From an uncultured Coriobacteriaceae bacterium (lineage in GTDB: Bacteria > Actinomycetota > Coriobacteriia > Coriobacteriales > Atopobiaceae): a DNA stretch of 36,989 bases. Shown one piece after another: positions 7,866-16,076 of the stretch. How positions within the stretch are numbered: position 1 is the first letter of the stretch; every line of letters starts with the position of its first letter. The notes beneath the pieces were generated by a model. It was not told the DNA's origin. It saw only the letters and a list, made by a program, of their open reading frames with translations, and searched no databases. The stretch spans positions 1 through 36,989 of the forward strand of contig CADBRX010000148.1 in NCBI GenBank assembly GCA_902797175.1. The letters run 5' to 3'. The position numbers and the translations under genes were made by a program.

Positions 7866-8198
7866 ATGGTCGGTGGATACAAGGTCGTCACGCTCTGCGG
7901 CAGTACGCGCTTTGAGCAGGCGTTTCGCGAGGCCAACAAGCGGCTGACGCTCGCCGGCAACATCGTCATCAGCGTGGGGCTCTTTGGCCACTCGGGAGAC
8001 GACGAGGTCTGGGAGGGTATGGACGAGGGCACGCTCACGCAGACCAAGCTCATGCTCGATGACATGCACAAGCGCAAGATCGACATGGCCGACGAGATCT
8101 TTGTCATCAACGTGGGCGGCTACATCGGCGACAGCACGCGCTCCGAGATTGCCTACGCCGAGGCACAGGGCAAGCCGGTGCGCTACCTGGAGCCGTAA
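7866..8198 (+). CDS. Nucleoside 2-deoxyribosyltransferase-like small protein
   Basis: A 110-residue protein with GGAGGC 5 bases before the ATG. The N-terminus KVVTLCGSTRF and the later DMHKRKIDMADEIFVINVGGYIGDSTRSEI match a widespread short family of the nucleoside 2-deoxyribosyltransferase/DUF4406-like superfamily (Rossmann-like alpha/beta fold). Characterised relatives cleave the N-glycosidic bond of nucleosides or nucleotides; for this short subfamily the reaction is not established to my knowledge. The GST and GxxGxSTxxEI motifs are the likely nucleotide-binding positions. It is cytoplasmic. It lies 33 bases after the sensor gene and may be co-transcribed with it. Confidence 0.68.
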   Translation: MVGGYKVVTLCGSTRFEQAFREANKRLTLAGNIVISVGLFGHSGDDEVWEGMDEGTLTQTKLMLDDMHKRKIDMADEIFVINVGGYIGDSTRSEIAYAEAQGKPVRYLEP

Positions 8199-8313
8199 GG
8201 CATTGCAGAGCCAGGACATGCGGGGTCTTGGTGCTTCCACTTTTTGGATGGTCTTACGCATGCGACCTGCAAAGGTCTATCCTTGAGTGCGCACCCTGCA
8301 CGAAGGAGCTTCC

Positions 8314-9003
8314 ATGGCCACAGGCGAAAAGGCACTCATGGCCTCGCAGCGCATGCGCGTCGCCTACATCCTCACCCTGGTGGGCGGTTACCTCGACGCC
8401 TACACCTACTTCATCCGCGGCGGCGTCTTTGCCAACGCCCAGACGGGAAACATCGTCAAGCTGGGCATTGCGCTCGCCAACGGCGCCCGAGACAAGTACC
8501 TCTTCTACCTCGTCCCCATCTGCGCCTTCGCGCTTGGTCTGGTCTGCGCGCTCTCCATCAAGGAAGTGCTCGAGCGCAGGCAGATCCGCCTCGTACGCCG
8601 CTCGATCCTCATCATCGAAATGGCGGTGCTGGCAATCGTGGGCACGATTCCCCTGGGCGAGGGCTGGGACATGCTCGCCAACAGCCTCGTCTCCTTTGTC
8701 GCGGCCCTGCAGTACGAGACCTTCACCACGTTCCGCGGCGAGGCGATAGTGACCACCATGTCCACGGGCAACCTCAAGAAGATCGTGGACGCGCTCTTTG
8801 CCGGCGTCGTGCACCACGACAGGGACAAGCTGCGGCGCGCAGGCATCTTTGTCAGCATCATTGCCACGTTTACCTGCGGAGCGTTTGTGGGGACGCGCTT
8901 TTGTGACGCCATGGAACGCGCGGCCGTCATCCCCGCCATCGTCCTTTTGGGCATGGCGGCCACCATCATCACCGTGCTGCGTCGCAGCAACGCCAAGGCG
9001 TAG
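8314..9003 (+). CDS. YoaK/DUF1275 family membrane protein
   Basis: A 229-residue integral membrane protein; the ATG at 8314 is preceded by AAGGAG, and the in-frame ATG at 8287 is discounted. The N-terminal signature YILTLVGGYLDAYTYFIRGGVFANAQTGN is typical of DUF1275/YoaK proteins. About six hydrophobic segments follow, with a short cytoplasmic basic loop (KEVLERRQIRLVRR) after the second or third. The family is widespread and its function is not established. It is followed 13 bases later by an ArsC-like gene with its own ribosome binding site, so the two probably form an operon. Confidence 0.85.
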   Translation: MATGEKALMASQRMRVAYILTLVGGYLDAYTYFIRGGVFANAQTGNIVKLGIALANGARDKYLFYLVPICAFALGLVCALSIKEVLERRQIRLVRRSILIIEMAVLAIVGTIPLGEGWDMLANSLVSFVAALQYETFTTFRGEAIVTTMSTGNLKKIVDALFAGVVHHDRDKLRRAGIFVSIIATFTCGAFVGTRFCDAMERAAVIPAIVLLGMAATIITVLRRSNAKA

Positions 9004-9016
9004 GAGGGAGCCTGAC

Positions 9017-9358
9017 GTGAACATCCAGATCTTTGGCACCAAGAAGAGCAGCGACGCACGCAAGGCGGAGCGCTGGTTCAAGGAGCGTCGCATCAAGTTC
9101 CAGTACGTCGACCTCAAGGAGAAGGGCCTTTCAAAGGGCGAGCTCGCCTCTGTCGCGCGGGCGGTCGGAGGCTTGGAGGAGCTCATAGACGAGCAGGCCA
9201 AGGACGGGTATGCGCTCGCCCTTGTCCAGCACACGCCCTCTTCCATGCTCGAGGGCGTCCTCCTCGAGAATCAGCAGGTCTTGCGTCAGCCCATCGTACG
9301 CAACGGACGCCAGGCAACCGTCGGCTACGCTCCTGAGGTTTGGAAGATGTGGGAATAA
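9017..9358 (+). CDS. ArsC/Spx-family thioredoxin-fold protein lacking all cysteines
   Basis: A 113-residue protein starting at GTG 9017 (GGAGGGAG 6 bases upstream). It has the ArsC-like pattern NIQIFGTKK..DARKAERWFKERRIKFQYVDL at the N-terminus and the C-terminal LRQPIVRNGRQATVGY that holds the conserved cis-Pro and Arg. Family members normally carry the catalytic Cys right after GTKK; here that position is Ser11, and there is no cysteine anywhere in the protein. Thiol-based arsenate reduction is therefore impossible, so it should not be called an arsenate reductase. It could be a binding or regulatory relative, as Spx is. It is paired with the DUF1275 gene. Confidence 0.82.
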   Translation: MNIQIFGTKKSSDARKAERWFKERRIKFQYVDLKEKGLSKGELASVARAVGGLEELIDEQAKDGYALALVQHTPSSMLEGVLLENQQVLRQPIVRNGRQATVGYAPEVWKMWE

Positions 9359-9388
9359 CGGAACACCCAATGCCGTTGCCCGTTCCGC
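9359..9388. repeat. Palindromic repeat unit, family 1 (single copy, core inverted relative to 12685-12754)
   Basis: A 30-bp unit running from CGGAACACCCAA to TTGCCCGTTCCGC. It matches the unit at 12686-12715 at 25 of 30 positions. The five differing central bases, TGCCG here and CGGCA there, are exact reverse complements. The outer CGGAAC/GTTCCG arms can pair. It lies between the ArsC-like and MATE genes. Confidence 0.75.
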
Positions 9389-9402
9389 TACTATAGGTAC
9401 CC

Positions 9403-10803
9403 ATGAAACATCTTTCCGCACTCATAGCTCCCCAGAAACAGACCCCCGAGGAGAAGCGCCGCGAGATGCTCGAGCGTCCCGTGCAGGATCTCATCTTCTC
9501 GCTTGCGGCGCCCTCCATCTTTGCCAACGTGGTGACCACCATCTACAACCTGGCCGACACGTTCTTTGTCGGGCAGATGGGAGAGACGAGCGCAAGTGCC
9601 GCCGTGGGTGTGGGCTTTGTCACCATGACGGTCATCCAGGCCATGGCGTTCTACTTTGCGCAAGGGACCGGCAACCCCATGAGCCGCTATCTGGGCGCAG
9701 GGGATCGCGAGCGAGCACGCGAGTTTGTCAACACGGGCCTCGCCGCAACGATAACCCTTGGCGTGCTCATCGCCCTGGTCGGACACCTTTTCTTGGACCA
9801 GCTATGCTACGTGGGCGGGGCGACCGAGACCATCCTCCCCTACGCCCGCACCTACATCGGCATCATCCTCTTTGGGGCGCCGTTCATCGCCAGCGGCTTC
9901 CTCATGAACATGCAGCTGCGCTTTCAGGGAGAGGCGTTCTACTCCATGCTCTGCATGGTCGCGGGCGCCGTGCTCAACACCATCCTCACGCCGATCCTCA
10001 TCTTTCCGTGCCATATGGGCATCGCCGGAAGCGCGCTCGCCACGGTCATCAGCGAGGCCTTCAGCTTTGTCCTGCTGCTTTTGCAGATGAACCGTGTGGG
10101 CATCACGCCGCTTTCTCTTAGCTACGTGCGCCTGCCCGATGGCGCCATGATGCGCGAGATCAACAACGGGGGCGTCCCCTCCTTTGCGCGCCAGGTGATG
10201 CTGGGCGTCGCGACCTCGCTGCTCAACAACGCCGCCGCGCCGTTTGGCGACGCCGCGATTGCGGGCATCGCCGTGGTGCAGCGCATCACCAGCGTGGGCA
10301 ACTTCTTCCAGATCGGCTTTGGCCAGGGCTTCCAGCCCATCGTGGGCTACAACCTGGGCGCCAAGCGTTACGACCGCATCCGCGAGGCCTACTTCACCGC
10401 GATCAGGGCGTCGTTTATTGCCGTAGCCGCCATCGGCGTGGTCACGTTTGTCTGGGCGCCGCAGCTCATCGCCGTCTTCCGCGACGATCCCGAGGTGGTC
10501 GCCTTTGCCACGCTCACCCTGCGCGTGGAGAGCGTCACGCTCCCCTTCACGTGCGTGGCCATGGCAACCAACTTCCTGCTCCAGACGAGCGGCAAGATGT
10601 GGCGCGCCACGTTCTTAGGCGCATGCCGCCTGGGCCTCGTGCTGGGGCCGGTCGTCCTCGTGCTTCCACCCCTTCTGGGGATGCTCGGCGTGCAGCTGGC
10701 CCAGCCCGTGACCGACATCATCACGACCCTCATAGCGCTGCCCATGGCAGCGAGCATCCTGGGTGAGCTGCGACAGATGGAGCGCTCTGGGCAAGCGGCG
10801 TAG
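9403..10803 (+). CDS. MATE-family multidrug/Na+(H+) antiporter
   Basis: A 466-residue polytopic protein with the MATE pattern: an N-terminal RPVQDLIFSLAAPSIFANVVTTIYNLADTFFVGQ half and a second half starting near residue 245 with NNGGVPSFARQVMLGVATSLLNN, each of about six helices. IGFGQGFQPIVGYNLGA is the classical MATE signature. It most resembles the MepA/DinF-like bacterial branch. Such proteins export cationic drugs or metabolites in exchange for Na+ or H+; the substrate is not predictable. There is no good Shine-Dalgarno, and TACTAT lies 8 bases before the ATG, so a very short leader is possible. The gene ends 7 bases from the convergent nagA. Confidence 0.9.
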   Translation: MKHLSALIAPQKQTPEEKRREMLERPVQDLIFSLAAPSIFANVVTTIYNLADTFFVGQMGETSASAAVGVGFVTMTVIQAMAFYFAQGTGNPMSRYLGAGDRERAREFVNTGLAATITLGVLIALVGHLFLDQLCYVGGATETILPYARTYIGIILFGAPFIASGFLMNMQLRFQGEAFYSMLCMVAGAVLNTILTPILIFPCHMGIAGSALATVISEAFSFVLLLLQMNRVGITPLSLSYVRLPDGAMMREINNGGVPSFARQVMLGVATSLLNNAAAPFGDAAIAGIAVVQRITSVGNFFQIGFGQGFQPIVGYNLGAKRYDRIREAYFTAIRASFIAVAAIGVVTFVWAPQLIAVFRDDPEVVAFATLTLRVESVTLPFTCVAMATNFLLQTSGKMWRATFLGACRLGLVLGPVVLVLPPLLGMLGVQLAQPVTDIITTLIALPMAASILGELRQMERSGQAA

Positions 10804-10810
10804 CGCTGCG

Positions 10811-11968
10811 CTACCGTACGAGCTGTCCGCCGATATAGGTCTCGCGCAGCGTCAGGTCCGCCTCGAGCACGTTGAAGTCGGCCACGCGCCCCGGCAAGAT
10901 TGACCCGCACACGTCCTCGATGAGCGACATGCGCGCAGGCACCTCGCTCGCCATGCGGATGGCCTGCTCCGCCGTGACGATGTTCCAGTCCACCACGTTC
11001 TTGACGGCACGGTCCAGCGTGAGCACCGAACCCGCAAGGTTGCCCTCGTCACGCAGGTGCGCGGCACCGTCACGCAGCACGATGGGCAGCTCCCCCAGCA
11101 CATACTCCCCCTCGGGCATGCCGCCGCACGCAAGGCAGTCGGTGATGAGCGCCACGTGCTCCCAACCCTTCGCGCGGATGAGGGCGTGCGCCGCGCCAGG
11201 CGATACGTGCTTGCCGTCGCAGATGAGCTCCGAGAAGGTCATCTGCGTCACCATGGCGCAGCCCACGAGGCCAGGGTTGCGATGATGCAGCGGACTCATG
11301 GCGTTGTAGGTGTGCACGAAGGAGTTGGCCCCAGCCGCCACGGCTGCGAGCCCCTGCTCGAAGGTGGCATCCGAATGCCCGAGCGCCGTTGCCACGCCCA
11401 TCTCCGCGAGCGCCCTGATGTACTCGACGCTACGGTCGCGCTCGGGGGCAAGCGCGCTGCGGCAGATGAGGCCCGCCGCAGCCTCCTGCCAGCGATTGAA
11501 GGCCTTCACGGACGGGTCGAGCATGTAGGCCTTGTTCTGGGCTCCCTTGTACTTCTCGGTAAAGAAGGGCCCCTCAAGGAAGATGCCCTGGATGCGAGCA
11601 CCGACATAGCCATCTCCACGGCCTTCGTCAGCCTCGAGAACCGCCGCACAGGCCGCCTCCGTCTGGTCAAGGGAGGCGGTAAGGGTCGTGGGCGTCCACG
11701 AGGTGGTGCCGTGACGCGCGAGCTCGAGCGACGCGTTGTTGAGCCCCGCAGGATCGCAGTACATCACATCGGTGCCAAAGAAGCCGTGGATGTGCGTGTC
11801 AACGTAGCCGGGAGCGACCCAGCAGCCGGTCCTGTCAACCACGTTTGCGCCATCTGGAGCCTGGGACACGACCTGGCCAAACGTTCCCTCGGCAACCTCG
11901 AGATACCCCGGACCAGCCACGTATCCAGGAAGCACAAACTTGTCGGCCTTAACATAAAAGACGCTCAT
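10811..11968 (-). CDS. nagA: N-acetylglucosamine-6-phosphate deacetylase
   Basis: A 385-residue amidohydrolase, the normal NagA length, with AGAGGAG 6-7 bases before the start. Metal and catalytic residues are visible: DTHIHG (His59, His61), EGPF (Glu132), GHSDAT (His198), HTYNAM (His219), DGKH (Asp251, His254) and ITDCLA (Asp277, the general acid/base). It removes acetate from GlcNAc-6-P to give GlcN-6-P in amino sugar catabolism or cell-wall recycling. No nagB is in the window. The next genes are a lone PTS EIIA and a ROK kinase, which suggests a sugar-related neighbourhood rather than a single operon, because orientations differ. Confidence 0.95.
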   Translation of the reverse strand: MSVFYVKADKFVLPGYVAGPGYLEVAEGTFGQVVSQAPDGANVVDRTGCWVAPGYVDTHIHGFFGTDVMYCDPAGLNNASLELARHGTTSWTPTTLTASLDQTEAACAAVLEADEGRGDGYVGARIQGIFLEGPFFTEKYKGAQNKAYMLDPSVKAFNRWQEAAAGLICRSALAPERDRSVEYIRALAEMGVATALGHSDATFEQGLAAVAAGANSFVHTYNAMSPLHHRNPGLVGCAMVTQMTFSELICDGKHVSPGAAHALIRAKGWEHVALITDCLACGGMPEGEYVLGELPIVLRDGAAHLRDEGNLAGSVLTLDRAVKNVVDWNIVTAEQAIRMASEVPARMSLIEDVCGSILPGRVADFNVLEADLTLRETYIGGQLVR

Positions 11969-12176
11969 GGCAGCTCCTCTATTTGACGTAGGTTCCCATC
12001 ATTGTGCAGCAACTGAAAAACGCTGAGTGCCGAGAAGCTTGTTTCGCTCCCCATACGGTAGCCTCACGGTCATCGGGCGATTACGACTCGTCACCAAAGC
12101 GCCGCGCTCCATACTTGGATTTGATGGTATGTTCTTTCACAGTCTGTCACTCAGCTTTGAACGGAGGAACCCCTTC

Positions 12177-12623
12177 ATGAGCAGCTACATCGATTCTACC
12201 CGCGTCTTCCTCGACAACCCGGCAACCACGGTGGAGGAGGTTTTTGCCTTCCTGTCCGACAAGGCCGTCGAGCTGGGCATCTCTGATGACCGCGATGCTG
12301 TCCTCGAGGCATTCAAGGCCCGCGAGGCTCTCGGCTCCACCGGCATGCACGGCGGATTTGCCATCCCGCACGCCAAGACCGACGCCGTCAAGCAGGCCGC
12401 CCTTATTGCCGTGAAGTTTGACAACGAGATCGAGTGGGCCTCCCAGGACGGCAAGCCCATCAAGGCCGCCATCGCCCTGTTCGCGCCTGCGAGCGACCCC
12501 ACCACCTATCTTAACCTGCTCTCCAAGGTGGCCGTCCTGCTCGTCAACGAGAACTTCTGCTGGAAGTTCCTCTCCTCCTCCGACGCCGCAGAGATCGCAT
12601 CTGCCGTGGCTGCCGGCCTGTAG
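12177..12623 (+). CDS. PTS fructose/mannitol-type EIIA protein (stand-alone)
   Basis: A 148-residue single-domain EIIA of the fructose/nitrogen-PTS type, with GGAGG 9 bases before the ATG. The phosphorylated histidine is His65 in GGFAIPHAKTD. The N-terminal segment YIDSTRVFLDNPATTVEEVFAFLSDKA matches the family. It would receive phosphate from HPr and pass it to an EIIB, or act as a regulator like PtsN. No EIIB, EIIC or other PTS gene is present in the window, so its partner lies elsewhere. It is expressed alone, between divergent nagA and convergent ROK kinase, and ends in its own terminator. Confidence 0.88.
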   Translation: MSSYIDSTRVFLDNPATTVEEVFAFLSDKAVELGISDDRDAVLEAFKAREALGSTGMHGGFAIPHAKTDAVKQAALIAVKFDNEIEWASQDGKPIKAAIALFAPASDPTTYLNLLSKVAVLLVNENFCWKFLSSSDAAEIASAVAAGL

Positions 12624-12646
12624 GAACCACTCCATAGCCAATCAGA

Positions 12647-12684
12647 GGTGGGCGGGTGTCACATGGCACCCGCCCACCCTTTCT
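12647..12684 (+). terminator. Rho-independent terminator after the EIIA gene
   Basis: The 12-bp arms GGTGGGCGGGTG (12647-12658) and its complement (12667-12678) enclose an 8-base loop and are followed by CTTTCT. It is immediately adjacent to the 70-bp palindrome. Confidence 0.75.
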
Positions 12685-12754
12685 GCGGAACACCCAACGG
12701 CATTGCCCGTTCCGCCGCATGCGGCGGAACGGGCAATGCCGTTGGGTGTTCCGC
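12685..12754. repeat. Perfect 70-bp palindrome (two head-to-head family 1 repeat units)
   Basis: The left half 12685-12719 and right half 12720-12754 are exact reverse complements with no spacer (centre CCGCA|TGCGG). Each half contains the 30-bp unit also seen in variant form at 9359-9388. It lies between the convergent EIIA and glucokinase genes and could form a cruciform or act as a bidirectional terminator. No T-run flanks it. Confidence 0.92.
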
Positions 12755-12767
12755 GCTCTTACGCTTG

Positions 12768-13718
12768 CTACTCAGCTTCCTTGCGCTCGGAAAGTGCCTG
12801 GAAGGCGCAGCCATACATGGCGGCGTCGTTGCCCAAGCTCGCCGGCAGGATGCGCGTGCTGGCACTCGGGGCGAGGCAATACTTGCGATAGGAGGCACGG
12901 AGGTCTTCGGCATACAGGTTGAAGCCGCCACCCACGCCGCCGCCGATCAGGTAGACCTGCGGGTCGACGACGAGCGAGATCTGCGCCATGGCATAGCCAA
13001 GGTAATCGCACATGGCGTCGATGGCAGCCTTGGCGGCCTTGTCGCCCGCGCGATGGGCATTGAAGACGGAGAGCGTGTCGGTCGGGCCGTCCAGGTTGAC
13101 GGGCGTGATGCCCAGGCGCTCGCATTCGGCCTTGTAGCCGTTGACGATGCCCTTGGCGGAGGCGTACTGCTCGAGGCAGCCCTTGCGGCCGCAGCCGCAG
13201 GTCTCGGTCTCGTCGCGATTGACCGTGATGTGGCCGATCTCGCCGCCGGCTCCAAAGGCGCCCGAGACGAGCTTGCCGCCGGCAACCACGCCGCCGCCCA
13301 CGCCGGTGCCGATGGCGATGAGCACGAAGCTCTTGGAGCCACGTGCCGTACCCTGCCACAGCTCGCCCAGGGCAGCTGCGTTGGCATCGTTCACGAAGGC
13401 GAGGTTGGCGCGCGGGAACGTGCGCTTGATGGCGGCCTGCAGCCCCTCGGGGTCGAGCTCGATGTTGGCGAGCATGCCCACCTTGCCGTCATCGTCAACC
13501 GGACCGGGAACGTCAAGGCCGATGGCGATGACATCATCGGGGGTGCCGCCGTTCTCCGCAAGCAGTCCCTTGAGGCCGTTGGTGACGACGGCAAACGCCG
13601 CCTCGCTCACGATCTCGCCCGTCGGGATCTTGGTGACAGCCTCAAGCGTGCCCTCGGTCGAGAACAGGCCGACCTTGATGCTCGTACCGCCGATGTCAAT
13701 GCCCAGCACACGATCCAT
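12768..13718 (-). CDS. glk: ROK-family glucokinase
   Basis: A 316-residue ROK sugar kinase; the ATG at 13718 has AAGGAG 8 bases upstream, so the longer frame to 13751 is rejected. Visible are the ATP-binding GIDIGGTSIKVG (6-17), GLDVPGPVD, catalytic Asp111 in FVNDANAAALGE, IGTGVGGGVV, the ROK signature GEIGHITV with zinc ligand His163, and the zinc cluster CGCGRKGCLE (Cys174, Cys176, Cys181). Length and motifs fit glucokinases of Gram-positive bacteria; the substrate could also be another hexose or N-acetylmannosamine. It acts in the cytoplasm, producing hexose-6-phosphate, and complements the nearby nagA and EIIA. Confidence 0.88.
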   Translation of the reverse strand: MDRVLGIDIGGTSIKVGLFSTEGTLEAVTKIPTGEIVSEAAFAVVTNGLKGLLAENGGTPDDVIAIGLDVPGPVDDDGKVGMLANIELDPEGLQAAIKRTFPRANLAFVNDANAAALGELWQGTARGSKSFVLIAIGTGVGGGVVAGGKLVSGAFGAGGEIGHITVNRDETETCGCGRKGCLEQYASAKGIVNGYKAECERLGITPVNLDGPTDTLSVFNAHRAGDKAAKAAIDAMCDYLGYAMAQISLVVDPQVYLIGGGVGGGFNLYAEDLRASYRKYCLAPSASTRILPASLGNDAAMYGCAFQALSERKEAE

Positions 13719-13929
13719 GGTGAATTCTCCTTCCAGATAGACGCAATGCACGTCAAAAAACTACCAACCAGTATCGCTCAAAAGCACGGGGTGTGAACAT
13801 CGTATCGACAGGCGAGCAATGCGCACCGCTGGGCTACACTCAATGGGAAGAACAAAGGCGCCGTCCCCAAGAGACGGGAACAACGGCACCTCCACGTCAC
13901 AGAGCGGATGCACCAACGAACGGAGAGTC

Positions 13930-15507
13930 ATGAACACCACCGACGACACCACGCAGATCAAGATTCCCGGCACCCCAGAGATGGCTTCCCCCGCAGCGCT
14001 CGACAACCCCAAGGCCGACCTTGCCGCCCTTGAGGACCTCGAGCGTCACCTGTTTGCGCACCGGTTTGCCCAGGCGGGAATCAACAGCTTCAACGGCTCC
14101 ATCAACCCCCCGAAGGCCTCCCGGGACAGCGGAGAGGTGCTCGCCATCCTTGAGCAGGAAGACCACGAACTGCTCTGCTCAGAGGCGACGGGCGCCATGC
14201 TCCAACGCCTCTCGGGGCACAGGGAGCTTCTCACGGACACGCAGAACGCCCAGGTCAAGATCCTCATGCGCGATCGCGCCGCCATCGTCGACGTGCCAGC
14301 CGAGGAGCAGGCGGCCTTCACGCGCCTGACCAACGAGTCGTTTGACGTCTGGCAGAAGGCCAAGGTCGGAAACGACTGGGCATCGTTCGAGCCCTACCTC
14401 GACCGCATCGTCGAGGCCATGCGCACCATCGCAGGCTACAAGAACGCCTCTGCCGATCCCTACGACGTGTGGCTCGACGAAAACGAGCACGGCACCGACC
14501 GCGCTTTCTACGACTCGTTCTTCTCGCAGGTAAAGGAGGTCGTGGTTCCGCTTCTGGCCGACGTCATCGCATCGGGCCGCCAGCCGTCCAAGCGGATGTT
14601 CGAGGGCAAGTTTGACGAGCAGCGGCAGTGGGCGCTCGCGCGCGACCTCATAGAGCTCGAGGGGCTCGACAAGGACAAGATGCTGCTCACCAAGACCGAG
14701 CACCCCTTCTCTGATGCCCTGACGACCAACTATGGCATCATCGCGAGCCATGTCCACGAGGACGACATCCTCTCCAACGTCTATTCGATGCTTCACGAAG
14801 GCGGCCATGCGCTGTACGAGACCGAGGGCAACCCCGCGTTTGACTACACCTCGCTCAAGGGCGGCACGTCGGCAGGCATGCACGAGTCGCAGTCACGCTT
14901 CTTCGAGAACTACGTCGGCCGCTCCGAGGCGTTTGCCCCGACGCTGCTGCACGCCATGCGCAAGCACTTCCCCGGACAGATGAACCGCGTGACCGCACGT
15001 CAGCTCTTCATGGCGGCCAACCGCGCCGAGCCCGGGCTCATCCGTACCGAGGCAGACGAGCTGACCTACCCGCTCCACGTGCTCATCCGTTACGAGATCG
15101 AGCAACTGCTTATGTCTGGCGAGGCGCATGCTTCCGACGTGCCCAAGCTCTGGCGTGACCGTTACAAGGCGTACCTGGGAATCCGCGTGCCTAACGACAC
15201 GAAGGGCGCGCTCCAAGACGTCCACTGGAGCCAAGGCGCCATCGGGTACTTCCCCACGTATGCCGTCGGCAGCGCATACGGGGCGCAGTTCCTGGCAGCC
15301 ATGGAGCGCTCCAGGATCGACTTCGACCTGCTCCTCTCGCGCGGGGACCTCGCACCGATTCGTGCCTGGCTGAAGGACAACATCTGGCGCCATGGGCGCT
15401 CGAAGGACTCGGCCGACATCATCCGCGATGCCTGCGGCGAGGAGTTCTCGGCCACGTACTACACCGACTACCTCGTCAAGAAGTATTCGGCCATCTACGG
15501 GCTGTAG
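13930..15507 (+). CDS. Metallocarboxypeptidase, M32 family (Taq/Pfu type)
   Basis: A 525-residue zinc carboxypeptidase; the ATG at 13930 follows GGAGAG and is preferred over the open frame reaching 13819. The family motifs appear in order: HPF (258-260), [11 protein letters not shown] with the HEXXH zinc site (His289, Glu290, His293), MHESQSRF (Glu319, third zinc ligand), [12 protein letters not shown] and [11 protein letters not shown]32 enzymes are cytoplasmic and trim C-terminal residues from peptides, with a broad preference excluding proline. There is no signal peptide. The first ~25 residues look like a disordered extension. The D-aminoacyl-tRNA deacylase gene begins 2 bases after the stop, so the two are translationally coupled. 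Confidence 0.94.
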   Translation: MNTTDDTTQIKIPGTPEMASPAALDNPKADLAALEDLERHLFAHRFAQAGINSFNGSINPPKASRDSGEVLAILEQEDHELLCSEATGAMLQRLSGHRELLTDTQNAQVKILMRDRAAIVDVPAEEQAAFTRLTNESFDVWQKAKVGNDWASFEPYLDRIVEAMRTIAGYKNASADPYDVWLDENEHGTDRAFYDSFFSQVKEVVVPLLADVIASGRQPSKRMFEGKFDEQRQWALARDLIELEGLDKDKMLLTKTEHPFSDALTTNYGIIASHVHEDDILSNVYSMLHEGGHALYETEGNPAFDYTSLKGGTSAGMHESQSRFFENYVGRSEAFAPTLLHAMRKHFPGQMNRVTARQLFMAANRAEPGLIRTEADELTYPLHVLIRYEIEQLLMSGEAHASDVPKLWRDRYKAYLGIRVPNDTKGALQDVHWSQGAIGYFPTYAVGSAYGAQFLAAMERSRIDFDLLLSRGDLAPIRAWLKDNIWRHGRSKDSADIIRDACGEEFSATYYTDYLVKKYSAIYGL

Positions 15508-15509
15508 CC

Positions 15510-15971
15510 ATGCGCGCATTGGTCCAGCGCGTCTCCCAGGCCAGCGTCACGGTTGAGGGCTCCGTCACCGGAAGCTGTGGGCGAGGCTTCCTCATCCTGC
15601 TTGGCGTCGGTCCCTCAGACGACGAGGCGTGCGCGCGCAAGCTCTGGGACAAGATCGTGCGCCTGCGGGTCTTTGAGGACGAGGACGGCAAGATGAACCG
15701 CTCGCTCGCCGACATCGGCGGCGAGGTGCTCGTCGTCTCCCAGTTCACGCTCTATGCGGACTGTCGGAGGGGCAACCGCCCCTCCTTTACGGGTGCCGCC
15801 AGCCCTGAGCTGGGGGAACGCCTCTACGAGCACTTCTGCGAGCTTGCGGAGGCGGACGCACCCTGCGGCCGCGGCGTCTTTGGCGCAGACATGCAGGTCG
15901 CGCTCGTCAACGACGGGCCCGTGACGATCTGGCTCGACACCGACGAGCTCTCCCGCTCGCGACGAGGGTGA
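15510..15971 (+). CDS. dtd: D-aminoacyl-tRNA deacylase
   Basis: A 153-residue DTD protein beginning [13 protein letters not shown], the family's near-invariant N-terminus. [17 protein letters not shown] and [12 protein letters not shown] (the Gly-cisPro motif that enforces D-chirality) are intact. It hydrolyses D-aminoacyl-tRNAs, and Gly-tRNA(Ala), freeing tRNAs mischarged with D-amino acids. Length is typical (about 145-150), with a slightly longer basic tail (SRSRRG). Only 2 bases separate it from the carboxypeptidase stop, and no separate ribosome binding site is evident, so expression depends on coupling. Confidence 0.96.
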   Translation: MRALVQRVSQASVTVEGSVTGSCGRGFLILLGVGPSDDEACARKLWDKIVRLRVFEDEDGKMNRSLADIGGEVLVVSQFTLYADCRRGNRPSFTGAASPELGERLYEHFCELAEADAPCGRGVFGADMQVALVNDGPVTIWLDTDELSRSRRG

Positions 15972-16076
15972 CGGCCATTCTTTCTAGGCCATTACGCGAC
16001 GCGATTGCCCCTTCACTTTTCCTTCACATGCGCTAAAGTGTTGTACGCACGGCTCGTCTCTACGAAAGGAGTTCAT

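Noticed and set aside
9017-9358. Arsenate reductase
   Set aside because: The essential cysteine is missing, and the protein has no cysteine.
12685-12754. CRISPR-like repeat or insertion sequence end
   Set aside because: No regular spacers, no transposase gene and no target duplication; it is a palindromic intergenic repeat.
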